Assembly: GCA_964058845.1 (NCBI GenBank) | Contig: CAXKVR010000739.1 | Location: 1 to 14,332 of the forward strand | Reading direction: 5' to 3' | Source: Carex sylvatica | Lineage: Eukaryota; Streptophyta; Magnoliopsida; Poales; Cyperaceae | DNA: 14,332 nucleotides | In this document: piece by piece, positions 1 through 8,401 of the stretch | Position numbering within the stretch: position 1 is the stretch's first letter | Layout: each line of letters begins with the position of its first letter | Program-made: the position numbers and the translations under genes | Notes under the pieces: model-generated | Databases searched by the model: none | Seen by the model: only the letters and a program-made list of their open reading frames with translations | Told to the model about the DNA's origin: nothing

Positions 1-57
1 ACGATGCTTAACAGATTTGAGAAGGTCGTGAGCAGCTTAAATGCAATGATTAGTTGA
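1..57 (+). CDS. Possible C-terminal end of a gene entering from the left
   Basis: Frame 1 is open from the first base and ends at TGA 55-57, giving 18 codons that read TMLNRFEKVVSSLNAMIS. The codon mix looks protein-like and the sequence after the stop is AT-rich, as a 3' untranslated region would be. The 13-mer ATGCTTAACAGAT recurs at 237-249, so a short local duplication also exists. An 18-codon open stretch can easily arise by chance and no family is recognised. The call rests only on its position and on the UTR-like DNA that follows. Confidence 0.2.
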   Translation, partial: TMLNRFEKVVSSLNAMIS

Positions 58-411
58 TGCTTTCTTCATGCTTTCTTTTCTTTATGAATTGTTCAAAAAA
101 ATTGCTCTCCCTGTCGGCCCAAATACAGTTTTACAGAAACGGGCTGTGGGCCTATTAAAGTAAAGATGAATGAAATCGGTGAAGATGCGATAGATAACTG
201 CTTCCACAGTGAATCAAATCGGGGACATATTTGCCATGCTTAACAGATACAAAGGAGAATGGCTCAGTATTTTAGAACAATGAGCAGAAGAGTCAGAATT
301 TGTGTTAGTTTCTACTCGGTTCAATTTTTTATAATATATTCAGAGTGATTTCTATAAAAAATTTAAGGTACTTGTTATAAATTTGATTAAGTACGTTTAT
401 CATTAAGAGCG
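58..411. other. UTR-like or intergenic stretch, no gene seen
   Basis: Moderately AT-rich DNA with stops in all frames. It could be the 3' untranslated region of a gene ending near base 57. Nothing else is recognised. Confidence 0.3.
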
Positions 412-420
412 TTGAGGTCT

Positions 421-590
421 GATAGAGGCGAGGAGTTTATTTAAAAAAATATATTAAATTGACATTTTTCTAAACAGGCTACATTTTATTTTATTTTAAT
501 GTATAAGTCGATAGAGGCAGCGAGTTTATTTAAAGGATTTATTAAATTCACAATTTTTTTTCTAAATATGCTACTTTTTTTTAATTTCTT
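421..590 (+). repeat. Two-copy tandem repeat, period 89 bp
   Basis: GATAGAGGC followed by GAGTTTATTTAAA occurs at 421 and again at 510. Each copy continues through ATTAAATT, a T-run, TCTAAA and GCTAC into a T-rich tail. The two copies differ by several substitutions and small indels. This is a local duplication with no coding content. Confidence 0.75.
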
Positions 591-941
591 AATAAAGGAT
601 AAAATTAGAACTTTTGAAATTTAAAATATGTTTAAATAAAAAACAATAAAATTGGTAGATTTGTGATTTTTTCAATTTAGAAGGGTAAATATGATATTAT
701 GAATTTTATAGGGGAAATAAGTAATTTTGAAGTTTTTACGGGTATACATGAAATTATCCCTATTTATTTTATTCAATGTTGAAACAGAAGCAAACAAAAG
801 TTAACAAATTCATGTCTAAGAGATGAAACATGTTAAATAGTACATGGTTCAAGAAAAAAACAATTCTACGATGAAAAAACAGCTACACTCGAAATTCAAA
901 CTTCACAGTCAATTTTAGTAATTCAGCTAAGCAAAACATAA
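591..941. other. AT-rich intergenic DNA, nothing recognised
   Basis: This stretch has many short A and T runs and stops in every frame. AATAAA-like strings near 636-650 could be polyadenylation signals but are expected by chance at this base composition. Confidence 0.4.
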
Positions 942-1372
942 GACATTTTGCGTTGTACCTTGATTGGAAATTTTGTTATTAAGCATTAATTTTAGGAAAA
1001 AGTAAACCAAGTTAGAACTATGATTCTGTACTGAGACAACAATTCAGACTTGGGAAAGCAGAGATGGCGAGCGAGGGAGTTGATTTGCACAAGTCTTGTT
1101 GGTAATTTCCAGTTTAAAATGATAAAGAAGGAAGATATTTAGAATTTTTATTTATAAAAATTATTAGAAAATGATAGAAGAAAATATAAAGCATACCCCA
1201 ATTGTTAGACCTATGAAAAGATCTGAGATACATTTTTTGGTCCAAAGTTTGATCCGGAAAAAATGGCACCCATCCAAACTTTCTGTTTCTTGTTTTTCAG
1301 TTTTCTGTAATCTTCTGCGGCCTAAAAATCAGAAATTTGTGGGGAAATTTATAATAAAAGAACAAGGGAACA
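942..1372 (+). repeat. Diverged repeat, copy A
   Basis: This copy shares long collinear blocks with 1875-3337. Examples are AGACATTTTGCGTTGTAC, ACAATTCAGACTTGG, TTTGCACAAGTCTT, and near the end AAATTTGTGG and ATAAAAGAACAAGGG. It lacks the two insertions present in copy B, so it shows their pre-insertion sites. The reading frame covering 1171-1380 is not conserved in copy B, so coding is unlikely. The family is not recognised. Confidence 0.8.
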
Positions 1373-1384
1373 TGCTCTGACGCC

Positions 1385-1645
1385 TCGAGCATTGCTTGGG
1401 TAGATGTTTTTAAGGTCCACGTAATTGAGCCTCATATTTTTTTTCGCCACACGCTTCCGCGTAAAGAGAGCCGCAAAATAATAGCAACAAATCACACAAA
1501 AGTTTGGAGTAGTGCCATTTTCTCGGTTGAAATTCTGGACCGGAAAAAATTCATCCGATCTTTCTATGAGGTCTAATAACTGGAGTACTTTTTCGCTATC
1601 AGTTTTAACAATTTTTATAAATAAAAAATTCTCGAAGATATCAAT
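1385..1645 (-). repeat. Inverted partial copy C of the same repeat
   Basis: Its reverse complement aligns with about 1130-1380 of copy A. Both contain a GATAT..GAATTTTTTATTTATAAAAATT block, a GTTAGACCT / ATTAGACCT block, a GGTCCA block followed by GAAAAAATGGCAC / GAAAATGGCAC, CCAAACTTT, and TGCGGC. Together A and C make an imperfect inverted repeat of about 500 bp with a very short spacer near 1380. The minus-strand frame at 1651-1349 lies inside this repeat and is treated as non-coding. Confidence 0.7.
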
Positions 1646-1874
1646 GGACACTGTTACTCGTAGTGTGTAAGATCATATGTTTGAAATCTGATAGAAAATT
1701 ATCCGAGGATATTTAAAATTTAATGTTTCGATTCCAACTTTATCTAAAAAAAATATATTATTTAGACTAGAAATAATCTGAAAAGTGCTAAACTGTTATT
1801 TCCATGAAAATTGGATTTTTCTCTATGATTTTTTAATAATTTCTATGAGAATTATTCTTTATAGTTTGACTGGA
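1646..1874. other. AT-rich spacer between repeats C and B
   Basis: No gene, inverted repeat or recognisable element was found here. Confidence 0.4.
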
Positions 1875-1992
1875 GACATTTTGCGTTGTACTTTGACTGG
1901 AATTTTGATATTACGCATTTATTGTGGGAAAAAGTATTCAAAGTTAGAGCTATTATTCTGTAGAGAGAAAACAATTCAGACTTGGAAAAGCA

Positions 1993-2000
1993 GGGACAGG
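1993..2000 (+). repeat. 8-bp target-site duplication, left copy (GGGACAGG)
   Basis: Identical to 2613-2620 on the other side of the hAT element. The matching stretch in copy A (GAGATGGC followed by GAGCGAGG) occurs once. Confidence 0.85.
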
Positions 2001-2612
2001 CAGGGGCGGATCTAGGACTTCTGTCAGAGTAGGGCAAAATCGGATTCAAATAACTAATCGGGTTCGAACCCATTAATTTATCGAGTACACAATTATAACT
2101 CAATCCCTATAATTATATTTATTATAAAATTTATTATAATCATAAAATCGATTGACACAGCATTGAAATATTTTTAGTAAGTTAATTAAAAATTTATTTG
2201 GCATAATTTAAAAGGGGACTGTTCGTAGGCAATTTTCAAATTGAAGTCAAATTTTAGATAAAAATTTAACATAAATATAAGTGTTTAATAATAAAATGTA
2301 CAAAAAGTTCGGCCGAGCTATTTCCTTAGAATTGTAATAATATATTCCATCGTCAGATCTTTCTTGTTCTGTTATTATTTTTTATTTTATTTACGAAATA
2401 GAGTATCGCATAATAAAAAAAAATGAAATACACATAATCAACCAAAACTCATAAGAAATTTGTGCAAGAACCATACTAACTCGAACCAGGAGTAGGCACT
2501 GTATCGGATCAGGGGTAGGCACATCGAACAATTAGTACCGGATCGAAATAAAAAAATTCAAATTCAGGGATAGGCACTTGCCTACCCCAATTTGAATGTG
2601 GATCCGCCAGTG
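2001..2612. mobile_element. Non-autonomous hAT-superfamily element, 612 bp
   Basis: The left end is CAGGGGCGGATCTA. The right end read inward is CACTGGCGGATCCA. The two form imperfect terminal inverted repeats with a shared GGCGGATC core. The element is flanked by a perfect 8-bp direct repeat, GGGACAGG, the duplication length typical of hAT insertions. The diverged sister sequence at 942-1372 lacks it. Near the right end the motif GTAGGCAC recurs (2492, 2515, and 2571 in shorter form), like hAT subterminal motifs. No transposase frame exists, so movement would need an enzyme supplied from elsewhere. An internal 12-bp palindrome GGGTTCGAACCC lies at 2060-2071. Confidence 0.85.
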
Positions 2613-2620
2613 GGGACAGG
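2613..2620 (+). repeat. 8-bp target-site duplication, right copy (GGGACAGG)
   Basis: Identical to 1993-2000. After it, copy B resumes in register with copy A (AGCGAGGGA). Confidence 0.85.
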
Positions 2621-2669
2621 TAGCGAGGGAATTGACCTTGAAGTTGTTTTGCACAAGTCTTATTATAAT

Positions 2670-3058
2670 TGACAAAATTATAACATCAACACAGAAAATT
2701 GATTAAGCGAACACAGAGATTTTAACTTGGTATCGTCTATAGTGCACTCTACGGATCAACACACACTTTTATTTCATAATAATTTCTGATTACAACTCAC
2801 TCAATACTCAATTAATTTTAGAACAGATGGTTACTTGGTTTATATAGGCTGTTTTAGAGCTGCACACGGCTTTGGTAAGATTACCCCCTGTACATGGTTT
2901 TGGTAATAAATCAGCCAATATGGTGGACAATATCCAATCAATCAATTATGGTAATAATCGTTCCATTCCAGCAAGAAATCAGTTTTGGTAAGAATCTTGA
3001 TTTTCTCCTTTAGATTCGGTGTAACATCAACTATACGTGTCAACTTGTAGTTCCAACA
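2670..3058 (+). mobile_element. LTR-like insertion, probably a solo LTR, 389 bp
   Basis: The segment starts with TG and ends with CA (TGACAAAATT...TTCCAACA). It is flanked by ATAAT at 2665-2669 and 3059-3063, a 5-bp duplication as retrotransposon integrases make. It fills an exact gap in the alignment of copy B to copy A. A TATATA string at 2841 and AATAAA at 2905 fit the promoter and polyadenylation signals expected within an LTR in plus orientation. There is no coding interior, hence solo LTR. A 10-bp direct repeat TAACATCAAC at 2681 and 3022 leaves open a smaller insertion nested inside. Assignment to Copia or Gypsy cannot be made. Confidence 0.6.
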
Positions 3059-3337
3059 ATAATTTTCAGTATAAAATGATGAAGATGAAAGAAATTGAAT
3101 TTTTTTTATTGATAGAAATGAATAAAAAATGATAGAGAAAATAAAGAAAGAATAACCCATTTGTTAGATTTATAAAAAGATGGGAGGCATTTTATTCGGT
3201 CCAAAATTTTGACTAGAAAAAATGATACACATCCTAACTAATTTTTCCGTCGAAGATTCAGTTTTCTGAGATCTTCTGTGGCCAAAAAAATCTGAAATTT
3301 GTGGCGAAATATATGATAAAAGAACAAGGGGACAACC

Positions 3338-3790
3338 TGGGATTTTTATTAATACCAATTCTGCCCTGACTGCCTCATATTTGGTCGGTTCACTCTCAGC
3401 ACCAGATCGTCTCACGTTTGGACGATCAAGTCTCAATACGAAACTGCCCCATGACTGAGCGGTGTGGTATAAAACCCCCTATATAAGACATATTTGTCTC
3501 TTCTGCCCACTAAAAAATATTCTTATTTCAAGGAAAGAGAACAAAAAGAAGAGAGACGATTTTTCGGAAAATGGACATCAAATATTTTTTCAAGGGAATA
3601 TCTACCACGTGCATGTCACATGACTAAATTTGGGACTAAAATAAATTACTTTTCTATACAACATTGGCACGCATAACTGGATACATGGTCATTTAATTTT
3701 TCTATTATTAAAATACTATTCAGAGCTAATATCAAAAATAGATTTATCTATTTCAAGTAAATATTAAAATGTGTTGGTTTAACTCAAGAA
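3338..3790. other. Unassigned stretch with TATA-like strings
   Basis: Short frames on both strands show no recognisable protein. GC content rises around 3360-3480. TATAAAA at 3468-3474 and TATATAAG at 3480-3487 resemble plant core promoter elements, but no convincing gene lies downstream on the plus strand. Confidence 0.3.
3468..3487 (+). promoter_or_regulatory. Possible TATA box pair
   Basis: TATAAAA and TATATAAG lie 5 bp apart, separated by a C-run, in sequence richer in GC than its surroundings. No matching gene was found downstream, so this may be a chance match or a relic promoter. Confidence 0.2.
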
Positions 3791-3811
3791 TTTTTTTTTT
3801 TTTTTTTTTTT
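3791..3811 (+). repeat. Poly-T run, 21 bp
   Basis: An uninterrupted T run. It could be the A tail of a minus-strand retroposed copy, but no target duplication was found to support that. Confidence 0.7.
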
Positions 3812-4063
3812 GAAACCATGACCGAAGCTGTCACTGGGAATGCATTAAACAGTAAATGAGTTTTTTTAACACATCAATCGAAATGAGTACAGTATGTGCC
3901 CACCCATACCTCTTGTACCGACCCAGCCGGTTTCATGATAGGCCTCTTGAGTAATGTGGATAAATGGAACCAGATTGAGACAGCAAAAGGGCATAACAAA
4001 ATTAGGTGTAAATCAGACAATTTTGGGTTTTACCGTGGGGGGACCTTTACACTTCCAAATGTA

Positions 4064-4071
4064 GTTGAAAC
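4064..4071 (+). repeat. 8-bp target-site duplication, left copy (GTTGAAAC)
   Basis: Identical to 4662-4669. The match extends two bases outward (TA), probably because the element ends happen to agree with the flank. Confidence 0.85.
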
Positions 4072-4661
4072 TAGAGGTTTGCACCCGGACCGGGTTCGGG
4101 CGGACCGGATTTATCCGGGGTCGGGTACGGGTTTGGGTCGGGTACGGGTAGGTCGGGTAAACGGGTATCTCGGGCCGGGTATACTCGGGTATAATTTTCA
4201 AAAATCGTACTCTACCCGAGTTTTACCCGTGCCCGTGGTACCCGGCACGGGTAGGGCGGTCCGGGTCGGGTACCCTTTTTTTTTTTTTTTTTAGGCGGCA
4301 AATTCGAAATTTCAAAAAAATTTGAATTTTTTCGAATTTTTTTGAATTTTTTCTGAATTTTTTTGAATTTTTTTTGAATTTTTTTGAATTTTTTTGAATT
4401 TTTCTGAATTTTTTTGAATTTTTTAACGGGTACGGGTCGGGTACGGGGTCGGGTACAGGTCGGGTACGGGTCGGGTCGGGCGTAAATCGGACCGGGTTTG
4501 CTCGGGTTTTGAACCAAATAACCGTATCCTACCCGTTTTTTACCCGTACCCGTTTACCCATTTACCAGACCCATACCTGGGCTCGGGCACGGGTAACCCG
4601 GGTAACGGGCACGGACGGGTACGGATCGGGTCCGACCCGGACGGGTAAAAGCAAACCACTA
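4072..4661. mobile_element. Non-autonomous hAT element of CGGGTA repeats, 590 bp
   Basis: The left end is TAGAGGTTTGC and the right end read inward is TAGTGGTTTGC, an 11-bp terminal inverted repeat with one mismatch. It is flanked by a perfect 8-bp duplication, GTTGAAAC. The interior is two GC-rich arms (about 4082-4275 and 4427-4650) made of CGGGTA / TACCCG words in both orientations. Between them lies an AT core holding a 17-T run and an array of T-runs separated by GAA. Plant hAT-like elements rich in such words are known. There is no transposase. The proline- and arginine-rich frames here are by-products of the repeat. Confidence 0.85.
4312..4426 (+). repeat. TTTTTGAAT minisatellite in the hAT core
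   Basis: About ten copies of a 10-11 bp unit of T-run plus GAA, with occasional TCGAA or TCTGAA variants. The lysine-rich minus-strand frame here is a translation of this repeat. Confidence 0.85.
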
Positions 4662-4669
4662 GTTGAAAC
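4662..4669 (+). repeat. 8-bp target-site duplication, right copy (GTTGAAAC)
   Basis: Identical to 4064-4071 on the left flank of the CGGGTA hAT element. Confidence 0.85.
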
Positions 4670-4729
4670 GCCATTTAATGATGCCTCCTACAGTGAGCGC
4701 ATAATATGCGGATTTTGCTGAATAGATAC

Positions 4730-5011
4730 CCGACCAGCATCCAGAGTAGACAGTAAGGGCCATGTGTGTGCATTTTTAGAAGACAGTTGACTCAGTTGAC
4801 TAATACTCGAGAAATTGATAATTTCACTCAATATCAATCTTTATTTTTCAAAGATAGCGACAATGTAAAATTTGCTTCAAAATAGCTTCTGAAATTCAAA
4901 CAAGGAAACTGAGCTGCCAATTGTCTAAACAATAAATGCAGAGGATAGAATTTTAAAAAGAAATACAAAACAGTTGTCATATGGAGGGATGTGTTGTGTA
5001 ATAATATTTTT
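4730..5011. other. AT-rich stretch below a minus-strand frame
   Basis: On the minus strand this follows the transit-peptide-like frame and contains AATAAA near 4845, which would suit a 3' untranslated region. A second minus frame (5061-4834) overlaps it in another register and shows no recognised motif. Confidence 0.3.
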
Positions 5012-5290
5012 TTAGCAACTAGCGGAGACAGCTCCAGGTAGATATAATTCACGATGAGCAACTTTGATCAGCTGCAATAAATTCGAAAGGTGTACTACTG
5101 CTACATGGTCGATGGAGAGAGATTCAATCCAAGAGGTATCAGTGGAGACAATGCGAAATTTGGGCGGACTTCGTGAGAGAGGTGGAAGGATTGGAAACAA
5201 GAAATTGGGAGAAATTGGTGATAATCTAAGAGAAATAGAAGGGATGGAAATTGGGAGAGAAAGAAGCCGGAGAGATGAGATTATTTTCGG
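5012..5290 (-). pseudogene. Minus-strand frame with transit-peptide-like start, possible exon 1
   Basis: Read on the minus strand, a frame opens near 5290 and ends at TAA 5014-5012, about 90 codons. Its first half is rich in Ser, Leu, Pro, Ile and Arg with few acidic residues (for example ISSLRLLSLPISIPSISLRL), like a plastid transit peptide. The second half is mixed and looks globular (SWIESLSIDHVAVVHLSNLL). No in-frame ATG is seen; an ATA codon stands near the expected start, so the frame could be a decayed gene start or an exon. The plus-strand frame at 5064-5294 is its antisense. A splice donor such as AAA/GTTGCT is possible but weak. The protein is not recognised, and a chance frame cannot be excluded. 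Confidence 0.3.
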
Positions 5291-5311
5291 ATAGCCAAAA
5301 ACTTAAAATAT

Positions 5312-5369
5312 ATGGATACGGATAATTTTCCAGTATCCGTATCCGAAACTATATCTGTATCCGGATATC
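5312..5369. repeat. GGATAC / GTATCC inverted-repeat cluster
   Basis: Within about 60 bp, GGATACGGAT occurs once forward and ATCCGTATCC, GTATCCGGAT and GGATATCC follow, giving nested palindromes. It resembles the word-rich arms of the CGGGTA hAT element in a different base composition. No terminal repeats or duplication were found, so it may be a fragment. Confidence 0.5.
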
Positions 5370-6120
5370 CTAATTCACAAAAAATCGAATGCTGATCACG
5401 ATTCAGATGGATAACATCTGAGCTGTTTGCTGCCAAAATGTTGTTTCCTTACCTTGTTAGTGTCTTTCTAATTATGGAGAAAACCTGAGAAGCGCTTTTT
5501 AGGCGATTGCTAGGCGACCTACAAAATTTCAGAAAATAACCTAGAAAAACAAGAAAAATTCAGATGAATGCTAATATATAGATTTAGCCCGTTAGCTGAT
5601 CTTGAGCAATCGCTCAGGGCTATTTCTGTCCCAACCCAGTAAGGCCCGATTTAATTAAAACATAAAATTTATTTCAAGTTATCCACCTATTTGCACTTGG
5701 TATTATCTAATGCACCCCCAAAGCCACAATAAAAATAACTTATTAATTTCTAAGTACGATTTTCAAGCAATAATGTTTGTATCAAAATCATTTATGTATA
5801 TGTAAAACAATTAGTGCCACATAATCAAGCGGGCTTGATAAAAGGTCATTTCAGATCGTTGTCGGATATCTTAATTATATATCTCAAGTTCTGATCATTT
5901 GAATTCTATGTTGTTCGAATTTTGGTCAAGACACAGTCAACTGGACTGCAACTGTCAATATTAGCTTTATGTAATATATATAATTGTGCATCAACCTTTA
6001 TTCATTTATTCTATTGTTGGAAAGTTGATATGGAAAAGTCAAAAAAAGAACAACTTGGAGAATTTTCTTTACTCTTGATTGTATGAAAGTTTCTGCATGA
6101 AAGTAAAAAAATGATTAAGA
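5370..6120. other. Intergenic stretch, short relic motifs only
   Basis: AT-rich with stops in all frames. A short GCGCTTTTTAGGCGATTGC / TAGGCGACC stretch near 5494-5520 looks like a relic repeat, and a small hairpin TGAGC-AATC-GCTCA lies near 5605. Nothing else is seen. Confidence 0.4.
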
Positions 6121-6127
6121 AAAAAAA

Positions 6128-6329
6128 TTATATTTATATTTGTAATCGTAATCGTATTTGTATTTCTATCGGCTAAATAAGTGTTGGATATGAATTTTGT
6201 ATTAGTATTATTTGTAATCGTATTCCCCCAATTTCATAATCATATTTATATTTGTATTTGTATTGTATTCGTATTTGTATTTGTATTCGTATTCGTAATT
6301 GTAATCGTAATCGTATATATATATATAAC
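6128..6329. repeat. TATTTG / ATCGTA simple-repeat region
   Basis: Irregular 6-bp words (GTATTT, GTATTC, ATCGTA) recur in two blocks, with GTAATCGTAATCGTAT at both edges (about 6143 and 6299), then a short TATATA run. The Tyr/Asn-rich C-terminal half of the minus frame here (6519-6208) is a translation of this repeat. Confidence 0.8.
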
Positions 6330-7268
6330 CAATGAATTCATTGTGTAGCGTATCATAACTAATTGACAGCTCATCAGTCTTAGTTATCATTCTTCTCGAG
6401 TGCATTCTTCTCCATTTATCCTGTCTACTCAAATTATGCTTCCTCCAAGAATCAAAGCTGTTCAGTTTGGTCAATATCAGAATTGTGGTTTCCAGCACAT
6501 GTAATAAAGACATCTGCAAAAAAAGGATATCTGCAAAAGCTATTTATTATTTTGTTGGCTTCTCAAATCTGCTGTTGTTTTGAATGGAATGAAAAGATTT
6601 GAATTTTATGATTATTTGTTCACAAATTCTAACATTGATGGCACAACTTCATAATTATTGTTTATAAATATTTGAAATCTGATACCTATATATGGACGTC
6701 AGGTTTAAGAACAAATTATTCCATACATACTTCTTTTAATTAATAATGAAACCAATTTGGACGTAATAAATAGGATGAATATAAACCGCCAGAGGCCTAA
6801 AGTTTTATTCATTGGGTTTACTATTCATTTCCAAGGAGTAAATTTTTTTTTTTTAAGGTTTCCAAGGTGCAAAATTTTGGTTTAGCTAGTTTAACTGAGC
6901 ATATACATGACCATCTTTAATATATCCTTCACTAGTGACAATAATTTAAAAGAAGCATGTCATGTGGTAGTAATTGTACACAAATCTGAGGTATTGATAT
7001 ATAGTTGACTTGACTCCAACGCTTGAGTCGTTGAACAGTACAGTTAGTTGTTCAGTATAGTAGCAATTAATTGAATCAATCAATAATTCAATCCTACCTC
7101 ATGTTCTCGGTCCCAGGGTAAATAAATCAAGTTGTCTTATTAGAAGACCATCGAGGTCAAGGTCTGGATTGGTAAATCAACAGTGTAGAGATAAGAATTA
7201 AGAAAATAGTCAGTTTGGAAGGCAGGCATATTTTTTTTTTTTATAGAAATAATATATAAGTAATATAG
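6330..7268. other. Intergenic stretch, no gene recognised
   Basis: The N-terminal part of a minus frame (6519 down to about 6330) is free of simple repeat but shows no known motif. A near-duplicate of TTTCCAAGG plus AAA occurs at 6828 and 6858 around a T run. The rest is featureless AT-rich DNA. Confidence 0.35.
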
Positions 7269-7353
7269 ATGCTACAATGTATCGCACACCACACCAAAAT
7301 TTACACCAAAATTCAGCACCTAAAGGAACTGGACTCAGAAACCAATTGCTTTA
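7269..7353 (+). repeat. 85-bp direct repeat, left copy
   Basis: Starts ATGCTACAATGTATCGCACA and ends TTGCTTTA. It matches 7854-7938 with about four differences in the first 62 bp, then diverges before a shared CTTTAG end. Its last 50 bp also match 8402-8451 in inverted orientation. It abuts the MITE exactly. Confidence 0.8.
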
Positions 7354-7852
7354 GGGAATGTTTGATTGAAATGAGAATAGCTAGAATAGGGAGCTATTCG
7401 AGAATAGAGACTATTCGGAATAGTAAAGTGTATTCAAACAATATTTTTGCTATTCGGAATGGTTAGAATAACTGCTATTCTCTATTCCTTGTAAACATTG
7501 AAATAATTACTATTAAAAAGTGTGAAGAGAGAGACAAAAAATGTTTCCTTTTTAAATTTCCGCTAACAAAGTTCCGAAATAACAAAATTGATGTTACTTT
7601 TGTTATCTCCATGTGGTGACAATTCATTTGAGATCTCACTTATCTTTCTTCTTAATTAGCACCTTGTTAATACTATTCTTTATTGGTTACAACTATTCAC
7701 TATTTCAAATGTACAATCCAAACAACAGTTTTACTAATCCAAATAGCATCATTTTCAAACTAATCTGAAAATAGTATTTTTTTTTTCTATTCTCATTTAC
7801 TATTCTTAAATTTCGCTATTCTAATTATTCTACCTCCCATCCGAACATACCC
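7354..7852. mobile_element. MITE with GAATAG-type subterminal repeats, 499 bp
   Basis: The left end is GGGAATGTTTGATTG and the right end read inward is GGGTATGTTCGGATG. Many GAATAG / CTATTC words lie near both ends, including palindromes such as CTATTCGGAATAG. TA is present just outside both ends, and TTA on the left versus TAT on the right, so a 3-bp Harbinger-type duplication is not proven. The superfamily is left open between PIF/Harbinger and hAT. There is no coding capacity. Confidence 0.65.
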
Positions 7853-7853
7853 T

Positions 7854-7943
7854 ATGCTACACTGTATCGCACACCACACCAAAACTTACACCGAAATTCA
7901 GCACCTAAAGGAACCGATCCTAAGATTTGTTCCCTTTAGTAAT
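7854..7943 (+). repeat. 85-bp direct repeat, right copy
   Basis: Starts ATGCTACACTGTATCGCACA directly after the MITE end. It is followed by a perfect-arm hairpin, GTTCCCTTTA / TAAAGGGAAC (7929-7957). Confidence 0.8.
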
Positions 7944-7957
7944 TTCCTAAAGGGAAC
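7929..7957. repeat. Hairpin with 10-bp perfect arms
   Basis: GTTCCCTTTA at 7929-7938 and its reverse complement TAAAGGGAAC at 7948-7957, with a 9-base loop. It overlaps the end of the right direct repeat. Confidence 0.7.
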
Positions 7958-8400
7958 TCAATTATCAATGCTGAATTTTGTTTATGCTAAATTATTTTGT
8001 AAGAATCTTTTTCAACCTAAATTAAACTAAACGAAATAAATTTTTACCTATATTAGTCATAAATATACTACATGCAAGCAACACACAAGTAATATCACAA
8101 ATTAAAATGAATTTCTAATTTAATTTTTGAATTATGAAAAATTCAAACAAAATTTAACTTGTAGGTTTTTAACTTCACTGATCTAATACTCCATAGAGTT
8201 CTCCTCCCGAAATTATACTTAATGCAATAAACAGATCTAGAAATCGTCAAGAAAATGAATAGAATAATTTATCCGCTGTTAAAATCGACATTGAAGAGGT
8301 TTGGAGCTCGGCTTGTGGTTTGGGTAGGAGGCAGAGCAGTAGAGAGAAAAATGGGATGCACGGAAAAACAACGTAATTCAATGTGAAAATTAAAAACATC
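7958..8400. other. AT-rich interior, no gene
   Basis: Lies between the direct repeat and its inverted relative. It has stops in all frames and could be the interior of an older element whose ends are the related repeats on each side. Confidence 0.3.
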
Positions 8401-8401
8401 T

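Larger units (their letters stand above)
1875..3337 (+). repeat. Diverged repeat, copy B, split by two insertions
   Basis: This copy is collinear with copy A in three pieces: 1875-2000, 2613-2669 and 3059-3337. The gaps in the alignment fall exactly at the two insertions annotated separately. Similarity ends near ATAAAAGAACAAGGGGACA, at the point matching the end of copy A. The copies are clearly diverged, so the duplication is not recent. Confidence 0.8.
3887..4721 (+). pseudogene. Open frame interrupted by a hAT element, possible broken exon
   Basis: If the hAT element (4072-4661) and one 8-bp duplication are ignored, a plus-strand frame is open from 3887 to TGA 4719-4721, about 79 codons. 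It reads through the junction at ...LPNVVET / PFNDASYSER... . The element length plus duplication (598 bp) is not a multiple of three, so the insertion breaks this frame. The minus strand is also arguable as coding, with splice-like sites: an acceptor CACTGTAG near 4690, a donor CCACG/GTAAAA near 4036, and a further acceptor and donor around 3954-3914. Which strand, if either, was a gene cannot be decided here. No protein family is recognised. Confidence 0.25.

Noticed and set aside
2045..2071. GGTTCGAACC resembling a tRNA T-arm / B box
   Set aside because: No acceptor stem, D-arm or anticodon arm can be folded around it, and it lies inside a hAT element. It is a plain 12-bp palindrome.
3170..3436. 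88-codon minus-strand frame
   Set aside because: Mostly inside diverged repeat copy B, and not conserved as a frame in copies A or C.
4013..4517. Pro/Arg/Thr/Tyr-rich and Lys-rich frames on the minus strand
   Set aside because: They are direct translations of the CGGGTA words and the TTTTTGAAT array in the hAT element.
6208..6519. 103-codon minus-strand frame
   Set aside because: The C-terminal half is simple-repeat Tyr/Asn sequence, and the N-terminal half has no recognisable motif or supporting context.
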